A DNA stretch of 64,000 nt from Phytophthora colocasiae (GCA_018806915.1 JAGKQI010000039.1:47908-111907), one strand, 5' to 3'; shown: positions 1 through 14,550, numbered from the stretch's first letter. Notes: generated from the sequence alone by a model not told the origin. Numbers and translations: made by a program.

Positions 1-167
1 CTCGTCCAGCTCCTCATGGTCGTCCGACTGGTACAGGGCTGCAGAGCCATCTTGTTTGGCAAGCGCCCATTGGTGGATACCCGAATTGTGCTTGTTTGGT
101 ACGCTTTCATTGGTAGATACTCGTCAGCGATCGGCGGATGACCGGCTATTCTCGACATGCTACAGCA

Positions 168-235
168 TTAAATTTGAGGCCTCACCTCGAACGACTTGCT
201 CTAAGTCGAGATTCGAGGTAAGGCCTCAAATTTAA
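168..235. other. 68-nt hairpin present once in every macrosatellite unit
   Basis: The left arm TTAAATTTGAGGCCT is the exact complement of the right arm AGGCCTCAAATTTAA. Inside it ACCTCGAA pairs with TTCGAGGT and CGACTT with AAGTCG, leaving a small GCTCT loop. All twelve anchored units carry it. In three units (starting 1822, 3473, 6785) the right arm reads AGGCTTC, which would keep pairing as G-U in a plus-strand RNA. Two units (10095 and 20737) have insertions that damage the outer right arm (AAATTCTAA, AAATTCTTTAA). It could be an RNA fold, a cruciform site, or the relic of a short inverted-repeat element. Confidence 0.85.
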
Positions 236-1563
236 CACCTTCATCTGGTAGTCCTATATTGTTAAGCATGTTCTACTGATTAGATGACGGGCCTTTCGGT
301 CACGTCAAAGTGCGTAGTTCGGACGGTATCTCTACAGATATACGTAGCAGTTAGACACTTCAAAGTAAGAATTGGGTGTGATACAGAAGCGTTAATATGC
401 ACTTGAAATGTCACGTTACTCTGTTTTACCTTAGTTTTACCGCGAATGACATTATGTGCGCAAGGCATACAAACTACTACTACAACTATTACTACTATAT
501 ACCTTCTGGGTATTGCTGCTTTCTGCACGGTGGTGGTCGTCAGTACATGACGCGCTGTTATGATGTACTGCACACCGGCCTTCGGCGGCTGGGGGATTTC
601 GAACAACAATAATATAAACATAAATATCGAACTCTCCGCAATAAATAAATACATAAATAAATAAATATATAATGTGCTCATAGAAACCAAAAAGTGTGTA
701 ATTTTAAGATCCCATAGTTTGCTATAGATTAACATCTATGACTTGGCATCATAACTGTATTTGCCGAATGACGGGCAAGGAACGCCTACGATCTAAAAGA
801 CAAGTGCCCCAAGAAGAAATGCGGCGCATGCCCACCCCGACCGCCCAAAACGACAGCAACAACCCCGCTGCTAGTACCTCGACTCGTTTGACGCCGTGCG
901 AGCGCATGCGCAAGCTGCTATCAGTCCAGAATGCCGGTACGGTCCTATAGTACTGATGACGGCGATACGCACGGCTGCTGAAATTGTACATGTGTGCATT
1001 TTTTACATCGCCGAACCCAACTATATCACATTGACATATGTTTTCTAATCTATTTATCGCCAATCAGCATCGATAAGTTGCGTGTACCACAATACAAGCA
1101 ATATCGGAATAGACAACATGTGCGCGACACATAGGCGACTACCTGGCGAATATTTATCCTACTTCACGGCACATTACGATTCTAACCAATCAACGTTTAG
1201 AAATGTTCTATCGTGAATACAAGCCATTACAACGGGAAACACGCGTAGTAGTAGGCGCACTACCTAACAATACAGGTACACGCTTTCCCGCGATACACAC
1301 CAGGTAGATGGTCGCGACATGGCCTGATTATGAGCACAAATACAGGTAACCAACATATATGTATAGTCAGTGCGTGTGTAGAAGTCGCGAGACGTATCAT
1401 TTGTGTCGACACGTCACTCACCCGACCCATAAATATGCTGCCTCGTTATTTTTTAAACGGTGGGAACTGCATGATGTTCGTACCGTACAAACATCTCTAT
1501 AGCAGAGAAACAGAAACGCAAAATAGCAACAGACCAGGGTTTTGGCCTCGGGTTGTAGGTCCT

Positions 1564-1684
1564 CGTGGTCGTCTTTCACGTCCTTGTAGTCGTCGTTCAG
1601 GGCCTCGTAGCTGTCGTTTAGGTCATGATAGCCGTCCTTCAGCACTTAGCAGTCCTCGTCCAGCTCCTCATGGTCGTCCGACTG
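1564..1684 (-). repeat. 21-bp minisatellite encoding decayed heptads (representative unit)
   Basis: On the plus strand the segment is built of about six 21-base blocks of the type GTCGTCnTTCAnGnCCTnGTA. Read on the minus strand each block gives a seven-residue repeat such as LNDDYKD, LKDGYHD and VKDDHED, a pattern expected of an acidic coiled coil. A TAA stop interrupts the repeats in all units, and a second stop closes the downstream side in most. The first complete unit has lost that second stop through a base change near 1553. It looks like the remnant of a coiled-coil gene now carried inside the satellite. The same segment recurs in every unit. Confidence 0.6.
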
Positions 1685-4600
1685 GTACAGGGCTGCAGAG
1701 CCATCTTGTTTGGCAAGCGCCCATTGGTGGATACCCGAATTGTGCTTGTTTGGTACGCTTTCATTGGTAGATACTCGTCAGCGATCGGCGGATGACCGGC
1801 TATTCTCGACATGCTACAGCATTAAATTTGAGGCCTCACCTCGAACGACTTGCTCTAAGTCGAGATTCGAGGTAAGGCTTCAAATTTAACACCTTCATCT
1901 GGTAGTCCTATATTGTTAAGCATGTTCTACTGATTAGATGACGGGCCTTTCGGTCACGTCAAAGTGCGTAGTTCGGACGGTATCTCTACAGATATACGTA
2001 GCAGTTAGACACTTCAAAGTAAGAATTGGGTGTGATACAGAAGCGTTAATATGCACTTGAAATGTCACGTTACTCTGTTTTACCTTAGTTTTACCGCGAA
2101 TGACATTATGTGCGCAAGGCATACAAACTACTACTACAACTATTACTACTATATACCTTCTGGGTATTGCTGCTTTCTGCACGGTGGTGGTCGTCAGTAC
2201 ATGACGCGCTGTTATGATGTACTGCACACCGGCCTTCGGCGGCTGGGGGATTTCGAACAACAATAATATAAACATAAATATCGAACTCTCCGCAATAAAT
2301 AAATACATAAATAAATAAATATATAATGTGCTCATAGAAACCAAAAAGTGTGTAATTTTAAGATCCCATAGTTTGCTATAGATTAACATCTATGACTTGG
2401 CATCATAACTGTATTTGCCGAATGACGGGCAAGGAACGCCTACTATCTAAAGACAAGTGCCCCAAGAAGAAATGCGGCGCATGCCCACCCCGACCGCCCA
2501 AAACGACAGCAACAACCCCGCTGCTAGTACCTCGACTCGTTTGACGCCGTGCGAGCGCATGCGCAAGCTGCTATCAGTCCAGAATGCCGGTACGGTCCTA
2601 TAGTACTGATGACGGCGATACGCACGGCTGCTGAAATTGTACATGTGTGCATTTTTACATCGCTGAACCCAACGATTTCACATTATCATATGTTTTCTAA
2701 TCTATTTATCGCCAATCAGCATCGATAAGTTGCGTGTACCACAATACAAGCAATATCGGAATAGACAACATGTGCGCGACACATAGGCGACTACCTGGCG
2801 AATATTTATCCTACTTCACGGCACATTACGATTCTAACCAATCAACGTTTAGAAATGTTCTATCGTGAATACAAGCCATTACAACGGGAAACACGCGTAG
2901 TAGTAGGCGCACTACCTAACAATACAGGTACACGCTTTCCCGCGATACACACCAGGTAGATGGTCGCGACATGGCCTGATTATGAGCACAAATACAGGTA
3001 ACCAACATATATGTATAGTCAGTGCGTGTGTAGAAGTCGCGAGACGTATCATTTGTGTCGACACGTCACTCACCCGACCCATAAATATGCTGCCTCGTTA
3101 TTTTTAAACGGTGGGAACTGCATGATGTTCGTACCGTACAAACATCTCTATAGCAGAGAAACAGAAACGCAAAATAGCAACAGACCAGGGTTTTGGCCTA
3201 GGGTTTTAGGTCCTCGTGGTCGTCTTTCACGTCCTTGTAGTCGTCGTTCAGGGCCTCGTAGCTGTCGTTTAGGTCATGATAGCCGTCCTTCAGCACTTAG
3301 CAGTCCTCGTCCAGCTCCTCATGGTCGTCCGACTGGTACAGGGCTGCAGAGCCATCTTGTTTGGCAAGCGCCCATTGGTGGATACCTGAATTGTGCTTGT
3401 TTGGTACGCTTTCATTGGTAGATACTCGTCAGCGATCGGCGGATGACCGGCTATTCTCGACATGCTACAGCATTAAATTTGAGGCCTCACCTCGAACGAC
3501 TTGCTCTAAGTCGAGATTCGAGGTAAGGCTTCAAATTTAACACCTTCATCTGGTAGTCCTATATTGTTAAGCATGTTCTACTGATTAGATGACGGGCCTT
3601 TCGGTCACGTCAAAGTGCGTAGTTCGGACGGTATCTCTACAGATATACGTAGCAGTTAGACACTTCAAAGTAAGAATTGGGTGTGATACAGAAGCGTTAA
3701 TATGCACTTGAAATGTCACGTTACTCTGTTTTACCTTAGTTTTACCGCGAATGACATTATGTGCGCAAGGCATACAAACTACTACTACAACTATTACTAC
3801 TATATACCTTCTGGGTATTGCTGCTTTCTGCACGGTGGTGGTCGTCAGTACATGACGCGCTGTTATGATGTACTGCACACCGGCCTTCGGCGGCTGGGGG
3901 ATTTCGAACAACAATAATATAAACATAAATATCGAACTCTCCGCAATAAATAAATACATAAATAAATAAATATATAATGTGCTCATAGAAACCAAAAAGT
4001 GTGTAATTTTAAGATCCCATAGTTTGCTATAGATTAACATCTATGACTTGGCATCATAACTGTATTTGCCGAATGACGGGCAAGGAACGCCTACGATCTA
4101 AAAGACAAGTGCCCCAAGAAGAAATGCGGCGCATGCCCACCCCGACCGCCCAAAACGACAGCAACAACCCCGCTGCTAGTACCTCGACTCGTTTGACGCC
4201 GTGCGAGCGCATGCGCAAGCTGCTATCAGTCCAGAATGCCGGTACGGTCCTATAGTACTGATGACGGCGATACGCACGGCTGCTGAAATTGTACATGTGT
4301 GCATTTTTTACATCGCCGAACCCAACTATATCACATTGACATATGTTTTCTAATCTATTTATCGCCAATCAGCATCGATAAGTTGCGTGTACCACAATAC
4401 AAGCAATATCGGAATAGACAACATGTGCGCGACACATAGGCGACTACCTGGCGAATATTTATCCTACTTCACGGCACATTACGATTCTAACCAATCAACG
4501 TTTAGAAATGTTCTATCGTGAATACAAGCCATTACAACGGGAAACACGCGTAGTAGTAGGCGCACTACCTAACAATACAGGTACACGCTTTCCCGCGATA

Positions 4601-7600
4601 CACACCAGGTAGATGGTCGCGACATGGCCTGATTATGAGCACAAATACAGGTAACCAACATATATGTATAGTCAGTGCGTGTGTAGAAGTCGCGAGACGT
4701 ATCATTTGTGTCGTACACGTCACTCACCCGACCCATAAATATGCTGCCTCGTTATTTTTTAAACGGTGGGAACTGCATGATGTTCGTACCGTACAAACAT
4801 CTCTATAGCAGAGAAACAGAAACGCAAAATAGCAACAGACCAGGGTTTTGGCCTAGGGTTTTAGGTCCTCGTGGTCGTCTTTCACGTCCTTGTAGTCGTC
4901 GTTCAGGGCCTCGTAGCTGTCGTTTAGGTCATGATAGCCGTCCTTCAGCACTTAGCAGTCCTCGTCCAGCTCCTCATGGTCGTCCGACTGGTACAGGGCT
5001 GCAGAGCCATCTTGTTTGGCAAGCGCCCATTGGTGGATACCCGAATTGTGCTTGTTTGGTACGCTTTCATTGGTAGATACTCGTCAGCGATCGGCGGATG
5101 ACCGGCTATTCTCGACATGCTACAGCATTAAATTTGAGGCCTCACCTCGAACGACTTGCTCTAAGTCGAGATTCGAGGTAAGGCCTCAAATTTAACACCT
5201 TCATCTGGTAGTCCTATATTGTTAAGCATGTTCTACTGATTAGATGACGGGCCTTCCGGTCACGTCAAAGTGCGTAGTTCGGACGGTATCTCTACAGATA
5301 TACGTAGCAGTTAGACACTTCAAAGTAAGAATTGGGTGTGATACAGAAGCGTTAATATGCACTTGAAATGTCACGTTACTCTGTTTTACCTTAGTTTTAC
5401 CGCGAATGACATTATGTGCGCAAGGCATACAAACTACTACTACTACAACTACTACTACTATATACCTTCTGGGTATTGCTGCTTTCTGCACGGTGGTGGT
5501 CGTCAGTACATGACGCGCTGTTATGATGTACTGCACACCGGCCTTCGGCGGCTGGGGGATTTCGAACAACAATAATATAAACATAAATATCGAACTCTCC
5601 GCAATAAATAAATACATAAATAAATAAATATATAATGTGCTCATAGAAACCAAAAAGTGTGTAATTTTAAGATCCCATAGTTTGCTATAGATTAACATCT
5701 ATGACTTGGCATCATAACTGTATTTGCCGAATGACGGGCAAGGAACGCCTACGATCTAAAAGACAAGTGCCCCAAGAAGAAATGCGGCGCATGCCCACCC
5801 CGACCGCCCAAAACGACAGCAACAACCCCGCTGCTAGTACCTCGACTCGTTTGACGCCGTGCGAGCGCATGCGCAAGCTGCTATCAGTCCAGAATGCCGG
5901 TACGGTCCTATAGTACTGATGACGGCGATACGCACGGCTGCTGAAATTGTACATGTGTGCATTTTTTACATCGCCGAACCCAACTATATCACATTGACAT
6001 ATGTTTTCTAATCTATTTATCGCCAATCAGCATCGATAAGTTGCGTGTACCACAATACAAGCAATATCGGAATAGACAACATGTGCGCGACACATAGGCG
6101 ACTACCTGGCGAATATTTATCCTACTTCACGGCACATTACGATTCTAACCAATCAACGTTTAGAAATGTTCTATCGTGAATACAAGCCATTACAACGGAA
6201 ACACGCGTAGTAGTAGGCGCACTACCTAACAATACAGGTACACGCTTTCCCGCGATACACACCAGGTAGATGGTCGCGACATGGCCTGATTATGAGCACA
6301 AATACAGGTAACCAACATATATGTATAGTCAGTGCGTGTGTAGAAGTCGCGAGACGTATCATTTGTGTCGACACGTCACTCACCCGACCCATAAATATGC
6401 TGCCTCGTTATTTTTTTAAACGGTGGGAACTGCATGATGTTCGTACCGTACAAACATCTCTATAGCAGAGAAACAGAAACGCAAAATAGCAACAGACCAG
6501 GGTTTTGGCCTAGGGTTTTAGGTCCTCGTGGTCGTCTTTCACGTCCTTGTAGTCGTCGTTCAGGGCCTCGTAGCTGTCGTTTAGGTCATGATAGCCGTCC
6601 TTCAGCACTTAGCAGTCCTCGTCCAGCTCCTCATGGTCGTCCGACTGGTACAGGGCTGCAGAGCCATCTTGTTTGGCAAGCGCCCATTGGTGGATACCCG
6701 AATTGTGCTTGTTTGGTACGCTTTCATTGGTAGATACTCGTCAGCGATCGGCGGATGACCGGCTATTCTCGACATGCTACAGCATTAAATTTGAGGCCTC
6801 ACCTCGAACGACTTGCTCTAAGTCGAGATTCGAGGTAAGGCTTCAAATTTAACACCTTCATCTGGTAGTCCTATATTGTTAAGCATGTTCTACTGATTAG
6901 ATGACGGGCCTTTCGGTCACGTCAAAGTGCGTAGTTCGGACGGTATCTCTACAGATATACGTAGCAGTTAGACACTTCAAAGTAAGAATTGGGTGTGATA
7001 CAGAAGCGTTAATATGCACTTGAAATGTCACGTTACTCTGTTTTACCTTAGTTTTACCGCGAATGACATTATGTGCGCAAGGCATACAAACTACTACTAC
7101 AACTATTACTACTATATACCTTCTGGGTATTGCTGCTTTCTGCACGGTGGTGGTCGTCAGTACATGACGCGCTGTTATGATGTACTGCACACCGGCCTTC
7201 GGCGGCTGGGGGATTTCGAACAACAATAATATAAACATAAATATCGAACTCTCCGCAATAAATAAATACATAAATAAATAAATATATAATGTGCTCATAG
7301 AAACCAAAAAGTGTGTAATTTTAAGATCCCATAGTTTGCTATAGATTAACATCTATGACTTGGCATCATAACTGTATTTGCCGAATGACGGGCAAGGAAC
7401 GCCTACGATCTAAAAGACAAGTGCCCCAAGAAGAAATGCGGCGCATGCCCACCCCGACCGCCCAAAACGACAGCAACAACCCCGCTGCTAGTACCTCGAC
7501 TCGTTTGACGCCGTGCGAGCGCATGCGCAAGCTGCTATCAGTCCAGAATGCCGGTACGGTCCTATAGTACTGATGACGGCGATACGCACGGCTGCTGAAA

Positions 7601-10600
7601 TTGTACATGTGTGCATTTTTACATCGCTGAACCCAACGATTTCACATTGACATATGTTTTCTAATCTATTTATCGCCAATCAGCATCGAAAAGTTGCGTG
7701 TACCACAATACAAGCAATATCGGAATAGACAACATGTGCGCGACACATAGGCGACTACCTGGCGAATATTTATCCTACTTCACGGCACATTACGATTCTA
7801 ACCAATCAACGTTTAGAAATGTTCTATCGTGAATACAAGCCATTACAACGGGAAACACGCGTAGTAGTAGGCGCACTACCTAACAATACAGGTACACGCT
7901 TTCCCGCGATACACACCAGGTAGATGGTCGCGACATGGCCTGATTATGAGCACAAATACAGGTAACCAACATATATGTATAGTCAGTGCGTGTGTAGAAG
8001 TCGCGAGACGTATCATTTGTGTCGTACACGTCACTCACCCGACCCATAAATATGCTGCCTCGTTATTTTTTAAACGGTGGGAACTGCATGATGTTCGTAC
8101 CGTACAAACATCTCTATAGCAGAGAAACAGAAACGCAAAATAGCAACAGACCAGGGTTTTGGCCTAGGGTTTTAGGTCCTCGTGGTCGTCTTTCACGTCC
8201 TTGTAGTCGTCGTTCAGGGCCTCGTAGCTGTCGTTTAGGTCATGATAGCCGTCCTTCAGCACTTAGCAGTCCTCGTCCAGCTCCTCATGGTCGTCCGACT
8301 GGTACAGGGCTGCAGAGCCATCTTGTTTGGCAAGCGCCCATTGGTGGATACCCGAATTGTGCTTGTTTGGTACGCTTTCATTGGTAGATACTCGTCAGCG
8401 ATCGGCGGATGACCGGCTATTCTCGACATGCTACAGCATTAAATTTGAGGCCTCACCTCGAACGACTTGCTCTAAGTCGAGATTCGAGGTAAGGCCTCAA
8501 ATTTAACACCTTCATCTGGTAGTCCTATATTGTTAAGCATGTTCTACTGATTAGATGACGGGCCTTCCGGTCACGTCAAAGTGCGTAGTTCGGACGGTAT
8601 CTCTACAGATATACGTAGCAGTTAGACACTTCAAAGTAAGAATTGGGTGTGATACAGAAGCGTTAATATGCACTTGAAATGTCACGTTACTCTGTTTTAC
8701 CTTAGTTTTACCGCGAATGACATTATGTGCGCAAGGCATACAAACTACTACTACAACTATTACTACTATATACCTTCTGGTATTGCTGCTTTCTGCACGG
8801 TGGTGGTCGTCAGTACATGACGCGCTGTTATGATGTACTGCACACCGGCCTTCGGCGGCTGGGGGATTTCGAACAACAATAATATAAACATAAATATCGA
8901 ACTCTCCGCAATAAATAAATACATAAATAAATAAATATATAATGTGCTCATAGAAACCAAAAAGTGTGTAATTTTAAGATCCCATAGTTTGCTATAGATT
9001 AACATCTATGACTTGGCATCATAACTGTATTTGCCGAATGACGGGCAAGGAACGCCTACGATCTAAAAGACAAGTGCCCCAAGAAGAAATGCGGCGCATG
9101 CCCACCCCGACCGCCCAAAACGACAGCAACAACCCCGCTGCTAGTACCTCGACTCGTTTGACGCCGTGCGAGCGCATGCGCAAGCTGCTATCAGTCCAGA
9201 ATGCCGGTACGGTCCTATAGTACTGATGACGGCGATACGCACGGCTGCTGAAATTGTACATGTGTGCATTTTTTACATCGCCGAACCCAACTATATCACA
9301 TTGACATATGTTTTCTAATCTATTTATCGCCAATCAGCATCGATAAGTTGCGTGTACCACAATACAAGCAATATCGGAATAGACAACATGTGCGCGACAC
9401 ATAGGCGACTACCTGGCGAATATTTATCCTACTTCACGGCACATTACGATTCTAACCAATCAACGTTTAGAAATGTTCTATCGTGAATACAAGCCATTAC
9501 AACGGGAAACACGCGTAGTAGTAGGCGCACTACCTAACAATACAGGTACACACGCTTTCCCGCGATACACACCAGGTAGATGGTCGCGACATGGCCTGAT
9601 TATGAGCACAAATACAGGTAACCAACATATATGTATAGTCAGTGCGTGTGTAGAAGTCGCGAGACGTATCATTTGTGTCGTACACGTCACTCACCCGACC
9701 CATAAATATGCTGCCTCGTTATTTTTAAACGGTGGGAACTGCATGATGTTCGTACCGTACAAACATCTCTATAGCAGAGAAACAGAAACGCAAAATAGCA
9801 AACAGACCAGGGTTTTGGCCTAGGGTTTTAGGTCCTCGTGGTCGTCTTTCACGTCCTTGTAGTCGTCGTTCAGGGCCTCGTAGCTGTCGTTTAGGTCATG
9901 ATAGCCGTCCTTCAGCACTTAGCAGTCCTCGTCCAGCTCCTCATGGTCGTCCGACTGGTACAGGGCTGCAGAGCCATCTTGTTTGGCAAGCGCCCATTGG
10001 TGGATACCCGAATTGTGCTTGTTTGGTACGCTTTCATTGGTAGATACTCGTCAGCGATCGGCGGATGACCGGCTATTCTCGACATGTTACAGCATTAAAT
10101 TTGAGGCCTCACCTCGAACGACTTGCTCTAAGTCGAGATTCGAGGTAAGGCCTCAAATTCTAACACCTTCATCTGGTAGTCCTATATTGTTAAGCATGTT
10201 CTACTGATTAGATGACGGGCCTTCCGGTCACGTCAAAGTGCGTAGTTCGGACGGTATCTCTACAGATATACGTAGCAGTTAGACACTTCAAAGTAAGAAT
10301 TGGGTGTGATACAGAAGCGTTAATATGCACTTGAAATGTCACGTTACTCTGTTTTACCTTAGTTTTACCGCGAATGACATTATGTGCGCAAGGCATACAA
10401 ACTACTACTACAACTATTACTACTATATACCTTCTGGGTATTGCTGCTTTCTGCACGGTGGTGGTCGTCAGTACATGACGCGCTGTTATGATGTACTGCA
10501 CACCGGCCTTCGGCGGCTGGGGGATTTCGAACAACAATAATATAAACATAAATATCGAACTCTCCGCAATAAATAAATACATAAATAAATAAATATATAA

Positions 10601-13354
10601 TGTGCTCATAGAAACCAAAAGTGTGTAATTTTAAGATCCCATAGTTTGCTATAGATTAACATCTATGACTTGGCATCATAACTGTATTTGCCGAATGACG
10701 GGCAAGGAACGCCTACGATCTAAAAGACAAGTGCCCCAAGAAGAAATGCGGCGCATGCCCACCCCGACCGCCCAAAACGACAGCAACAACCCCGCTGCTA
10801 GTACCTCGACTCGTTTGACGCCGTGCGAGCGCATGCGCAAGCTGCTATCAGTCCAGAATGCCGGTACGGTCCTATAGTACTGATGACGGCGATACGCACG
10901 GCTGCTGAAATTGTACATGTGTGCATTTTTTACATCGCCGAACCCAACTATATCACATTGACATATGTTTTCTAATCTATTTATCGCCAATCAGCATCGA
11001 TAAGTTGCGTGTACCACAATACAAGCAATATCGGAATAGACAACATGTGCGCGACACATAGGCGACTACCTGGCGAATATTTATCCTACTTCACGGCACA
11101 TTACGATTCTAACCAATCAACGTTTAGAAATGTTCTATCGTGAATACAAGCCATTACAACGGGAAACACGCGTAGTAGTAGGCGCACTACCTAACAATAC
11201 AGGTACACGCTTTCCCGCGATACACACCAGGTAGATGGTCGCGACATGGCCTGATTATGAGCACAAATACAGGTAACCAACATATATGTATAGTCAGTGC
11301 GTGTGTAGAAGTCGCGAGACGTATCATTTGTGTCGTACACGTCACTCACCCGACCCATAAATATGCTGCCTCGTTATTTTTAAACGGTGGGAACTGCATG
11401 ATGTTCGTACCGTACAAACATCTCTATAGCAGAGAAACAGAAACGCAAAATAGCAACAGACCAGGGTTTTGGCCTAGGGTTTTAGGTCCTCGTGGTCGTC
11501 TTTCACGTCCTTGTAGTCGTCGTTCAGGGCCTCGTAGCTGTCGTTTAGGTCATGATAGCCGTCCTTCAGCACTTAGCAGTCCTCGTCCAGCTCCTCATGG
11601 TCGTCCGACTGGTACAGGGCTGCAGAGCCATCTTGTTTGGCAAGCGCCCATTGGTGGATACCCGAATTGTGCTTGTTTGGTACGCTTTCATTGGTAGATA
11701 CTCGTCAGCGATCGGCGGATGACCGGCTATTCTCGACATGCTACAGCATTAAATTTGAGGCCTCACCTCGAACGACTTGCTCTAAGTCGAGATTCGAGGT
11801 AAGGCCTCAAATTTAACACCTTCATCTGGTAGTCCTATATTGTTAAGCATGTTCTACTGATTAGATGACGGGCCTTCCGGTCACGTCAAAGTGCGTAGTT
11901 CGGACGGTATCTCTACAGATATACGTAGCAGTTAGACACTTCAAAGTAAGAATTGGGTGTGATACAGAAGCGTTAATATGCACTTGAAATGTCACGTTAC
12001 TCTGTTTTACCTTAGTTTTACCGCGAATGACATTATGTGCGCAAGGCATACAAACTACTACTACAACTATTACTACTATATACCTTCTGGGTATTGCTGC
12101 TTTCTGCACGGTGGTGGTCGTCAGTACATGACGCGCTGTTATGATGTACTGCACACCGGCCTTCGGCGGCTGGGGGATTTCGAACAACAATAATATAAAC
12201 ATAAATATCGAACTCTCCGCAATAAATAAATCTTAAAAATGAGGAGAGCATGGTGTCTGTCTGTCTGTCTGTCTGTCCGTCACACGGATCACCATATCGA
12301 TTTTAGCCAATTATATGTTTTAAATATTTTTAACCAATTAGTTGCTGCCGAGCGCAGCGAAGGCGGCTACAAAGCACTTTTCAGCTAATTTTGCTTTTTA
12401 TGTCAATTTTTACTTTTTACTGTTATTTGTTTTTACTTTTTTACTTTTGTTATAACCGAATTTACTTTTATTTTTTTTGTTTTATTTGTTTTACTTTTTT
12501 GTTATTATTTTGCTTTAACGTTTTTATTTGTTTGTTTAACCCCTCTACTCCCAACGTCGTATCTTACGCCATAGCAAAATCACTATGTCGTAAGTTACGA
12601 CATACGGCAATTAACAATAGAAAATAGATCGGGCAATACTTTAATCAAGTCTAAATTGGAGCATAAGATGCTAGAGGTGATTTGGACCACCTTCAGAACC
12701 AGGACGATCTATCTTGATGATTTGAAAGCGGGAAAGAATCCAGGTGCCGACAGTCACACAAACCATTCATTAGCTCAATGGCGCACATCTGACAAGCCGC
12801 AGAACAAAGGAATCCGCTGTCGAGGTGGCACGTGACATTGATTTTGGACATTTCAGGCGTCAACTAAAGCCTGTGGGTTGGTCCTTAACTCGGGAATGGA
12901 GCCTGATGGGGGGTTTTGTAGGCCAGGGTGCAGTACAGTATTGTGTAGTGGAATACATACTGTATACGCTCAAAGCAATAAGAGGCCTGCGTGTCAATTG
13001 ATGAGTGTTAGGAAGTGTCGAGTTGTAACACACACTTCCTTGAATTGGTGTACCTTTTGTTGCCATGACTGCAGTTATGTTCTTGTCTGATCTGAAATAG
13101 TGGCGGTAAGTTACGACATTGAGGACTCAATGTGATCGACAAAGGTGTATATTAGACGACATTGAAAATAAAACCTTTTGAAAATTAATACACCGATCTT
13201 CATGTCGTGGCTATGCATCATACAAACTCGAAGTAATGTGCGTATGGTGTACTTATGACGTTCATTAGCGTGTTATGGTGTATATTTCTTGGGAACCAAG
13301 GGGTTAACTCTCTTCTTGCTTTTTACTTTATTGTTACTGTTGTGTCACGCGTCA

Positions 13355-13504
13355 ATGGCCCCTACCCCGAGAGCAGAGCGACGCGTTCTTCGCCGCGAAA
13401 GGTGAAAGCGGGAATCGTGCGGGAATCGAAGTCCCCGCACTCGACACTAACCTTTCTCTTACAGACAACGACGGCACTCACTGGAAAATATCTTCCACAA
13501 ATGA
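13355..13504 (+). pseudogene. Possible captured gene fragment with intron inside the Helitron
   Basis: An ATG at 13355 opens a short basic reading frame (starting MAPTPRAERRVLRR). It runs into a good GT..AG intron (13402-13464, acceptor TCTCTTACAG) and then in frame to a stop at 13502, for a total of only 28 codons. Helitrons often carry host gene pieces including introns, so a captured exon pair is plausible. The sequence is too short to identify, and chance cannot be excluded. Confidence 0.2.
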
Positions 13505-13920
13505 CACGACAGGAAAATCCGCCAAGAATAAAACCCTCTAAAACTATGTCTAAAGAAATAGATGTATATACAAATTTGTAACTTGGTCATCTTCAAGTGA
13601 TTTCACTCACCGTTGTTGTTTTCTGCTTTACACTTACACCTGAAGACTCTGGAAGCACTCAAGCAACTCGCCCGTCAAGGCGCACTGAAGGACATGCCAA
13701 TTTATTGTACTTCAGGAACCTACTTTAGGATGGTGATTTTTACTTCAACGATGTAAACGCGATCCGTGTCATCATTTCCCGAATTGACAGGCGAGCAGCA
13801 GGACGGGTTCGAGCCGGAGGCGGAAACGAACATGTTTATTTGTCTACAGTTCTTCTCTAGAGCTGCCCATGTTCTACAAATGGTTTAGCGGGAAGGAAGA
13901 AACCGGTATAGGTTTGCGCT

Positions 13921-13923
<3 letters not shown>

Positions 13924-13986
<63 letters not shown>
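13924..13986. repeat. (TG)n microsatellite
   Basis: About 31 uninterrupted TG dinucleotides inside the Helitron. Length is probably unstable. Confidence 0.97.
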
Positions 13987-13987
<1 letters not shown>

Positions 13988-14045
13988 AAATTAAGTACGC
14001 AAGTCCGTAAGGACGTAAGTCAGTGAGAGCAAGCTAGGAAGCGAG

Positions 14046-14082
14046 TGAGAGTGGGTGAGTGAGTGAGTGAGAGTGAGTAAGA

Positions 14083-14114
<32 letters not shown>

Positions 14115-14157
14115 CAGTCAGTCAGCCAGTCAGTCAGTCAGTGTCAGTCAGTCAGTC
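14046..14157. repeat. Tetranucleotide microsatellite (GAGT / AAGT / CAGT)
   Basis: Successive runs of GAGT, then AAGT, then CAGT with few interruptions, inside the Helitron and 65 bp after the TG tract. Point change within one expanding tetranucleotide would explain the three runs. Confidence 0.9.
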
Positions 14158-14550
14158 CGACGACTCGCGGGTGAATGATTTCAATGTGCGTGCAAGACAG
14201 GAAGTCAAAAAGATGTATAGGAAAGCAGGTGTTTAAAACGTTATGTGTAAAGCTAACCTGAAAACTACCCTTTATTGTGTGGTACAAAATAACTTTTACG
14301 CTGTTAAAATAATTTGCCGTAAACATTCTTTTAAATACCATATGTCAAAACGAACTCTACCCTAGATGGCTGTGCAACGTGTGTTTGAAATGTGGATTCC
14401 TGGTTCGAACCTCTTACTTTTACAAACATAATATTTTCAAGTTTGACAAATATTAAACGTGAAAATTAAAACTGAAAATCTTTTTAAAAAATTGCTTTTT
14501 AAATATAAAAAAATACTTTTTACTGACCAAAGCCTTACAACCCAAACACA

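Noticed and set aside
280..735. Recurring 151-codon minus-strand frame, and overlapping frames of 70, 71, 104 and 122-146 codons in each satellite unit
   Set aside because: They overlap each other on both strands, resemble no protein family, include simple-repeat translations (runs of Val or Tyr) and are broken in some copies. Their recurrence is explained by the DNA repeat.
13255..13581. 108-codon frame in the Helitron
   Set aside because: No motif, crosses the proposed intron, and has no start context. Treated as chance.
14395..14412. tRNA T-arm (GGTTCGAACC inside the Helitron)
   Set aside because: The bases around it do not form a T-stem, and no acceptor or anticodon stem lies at the right distance.
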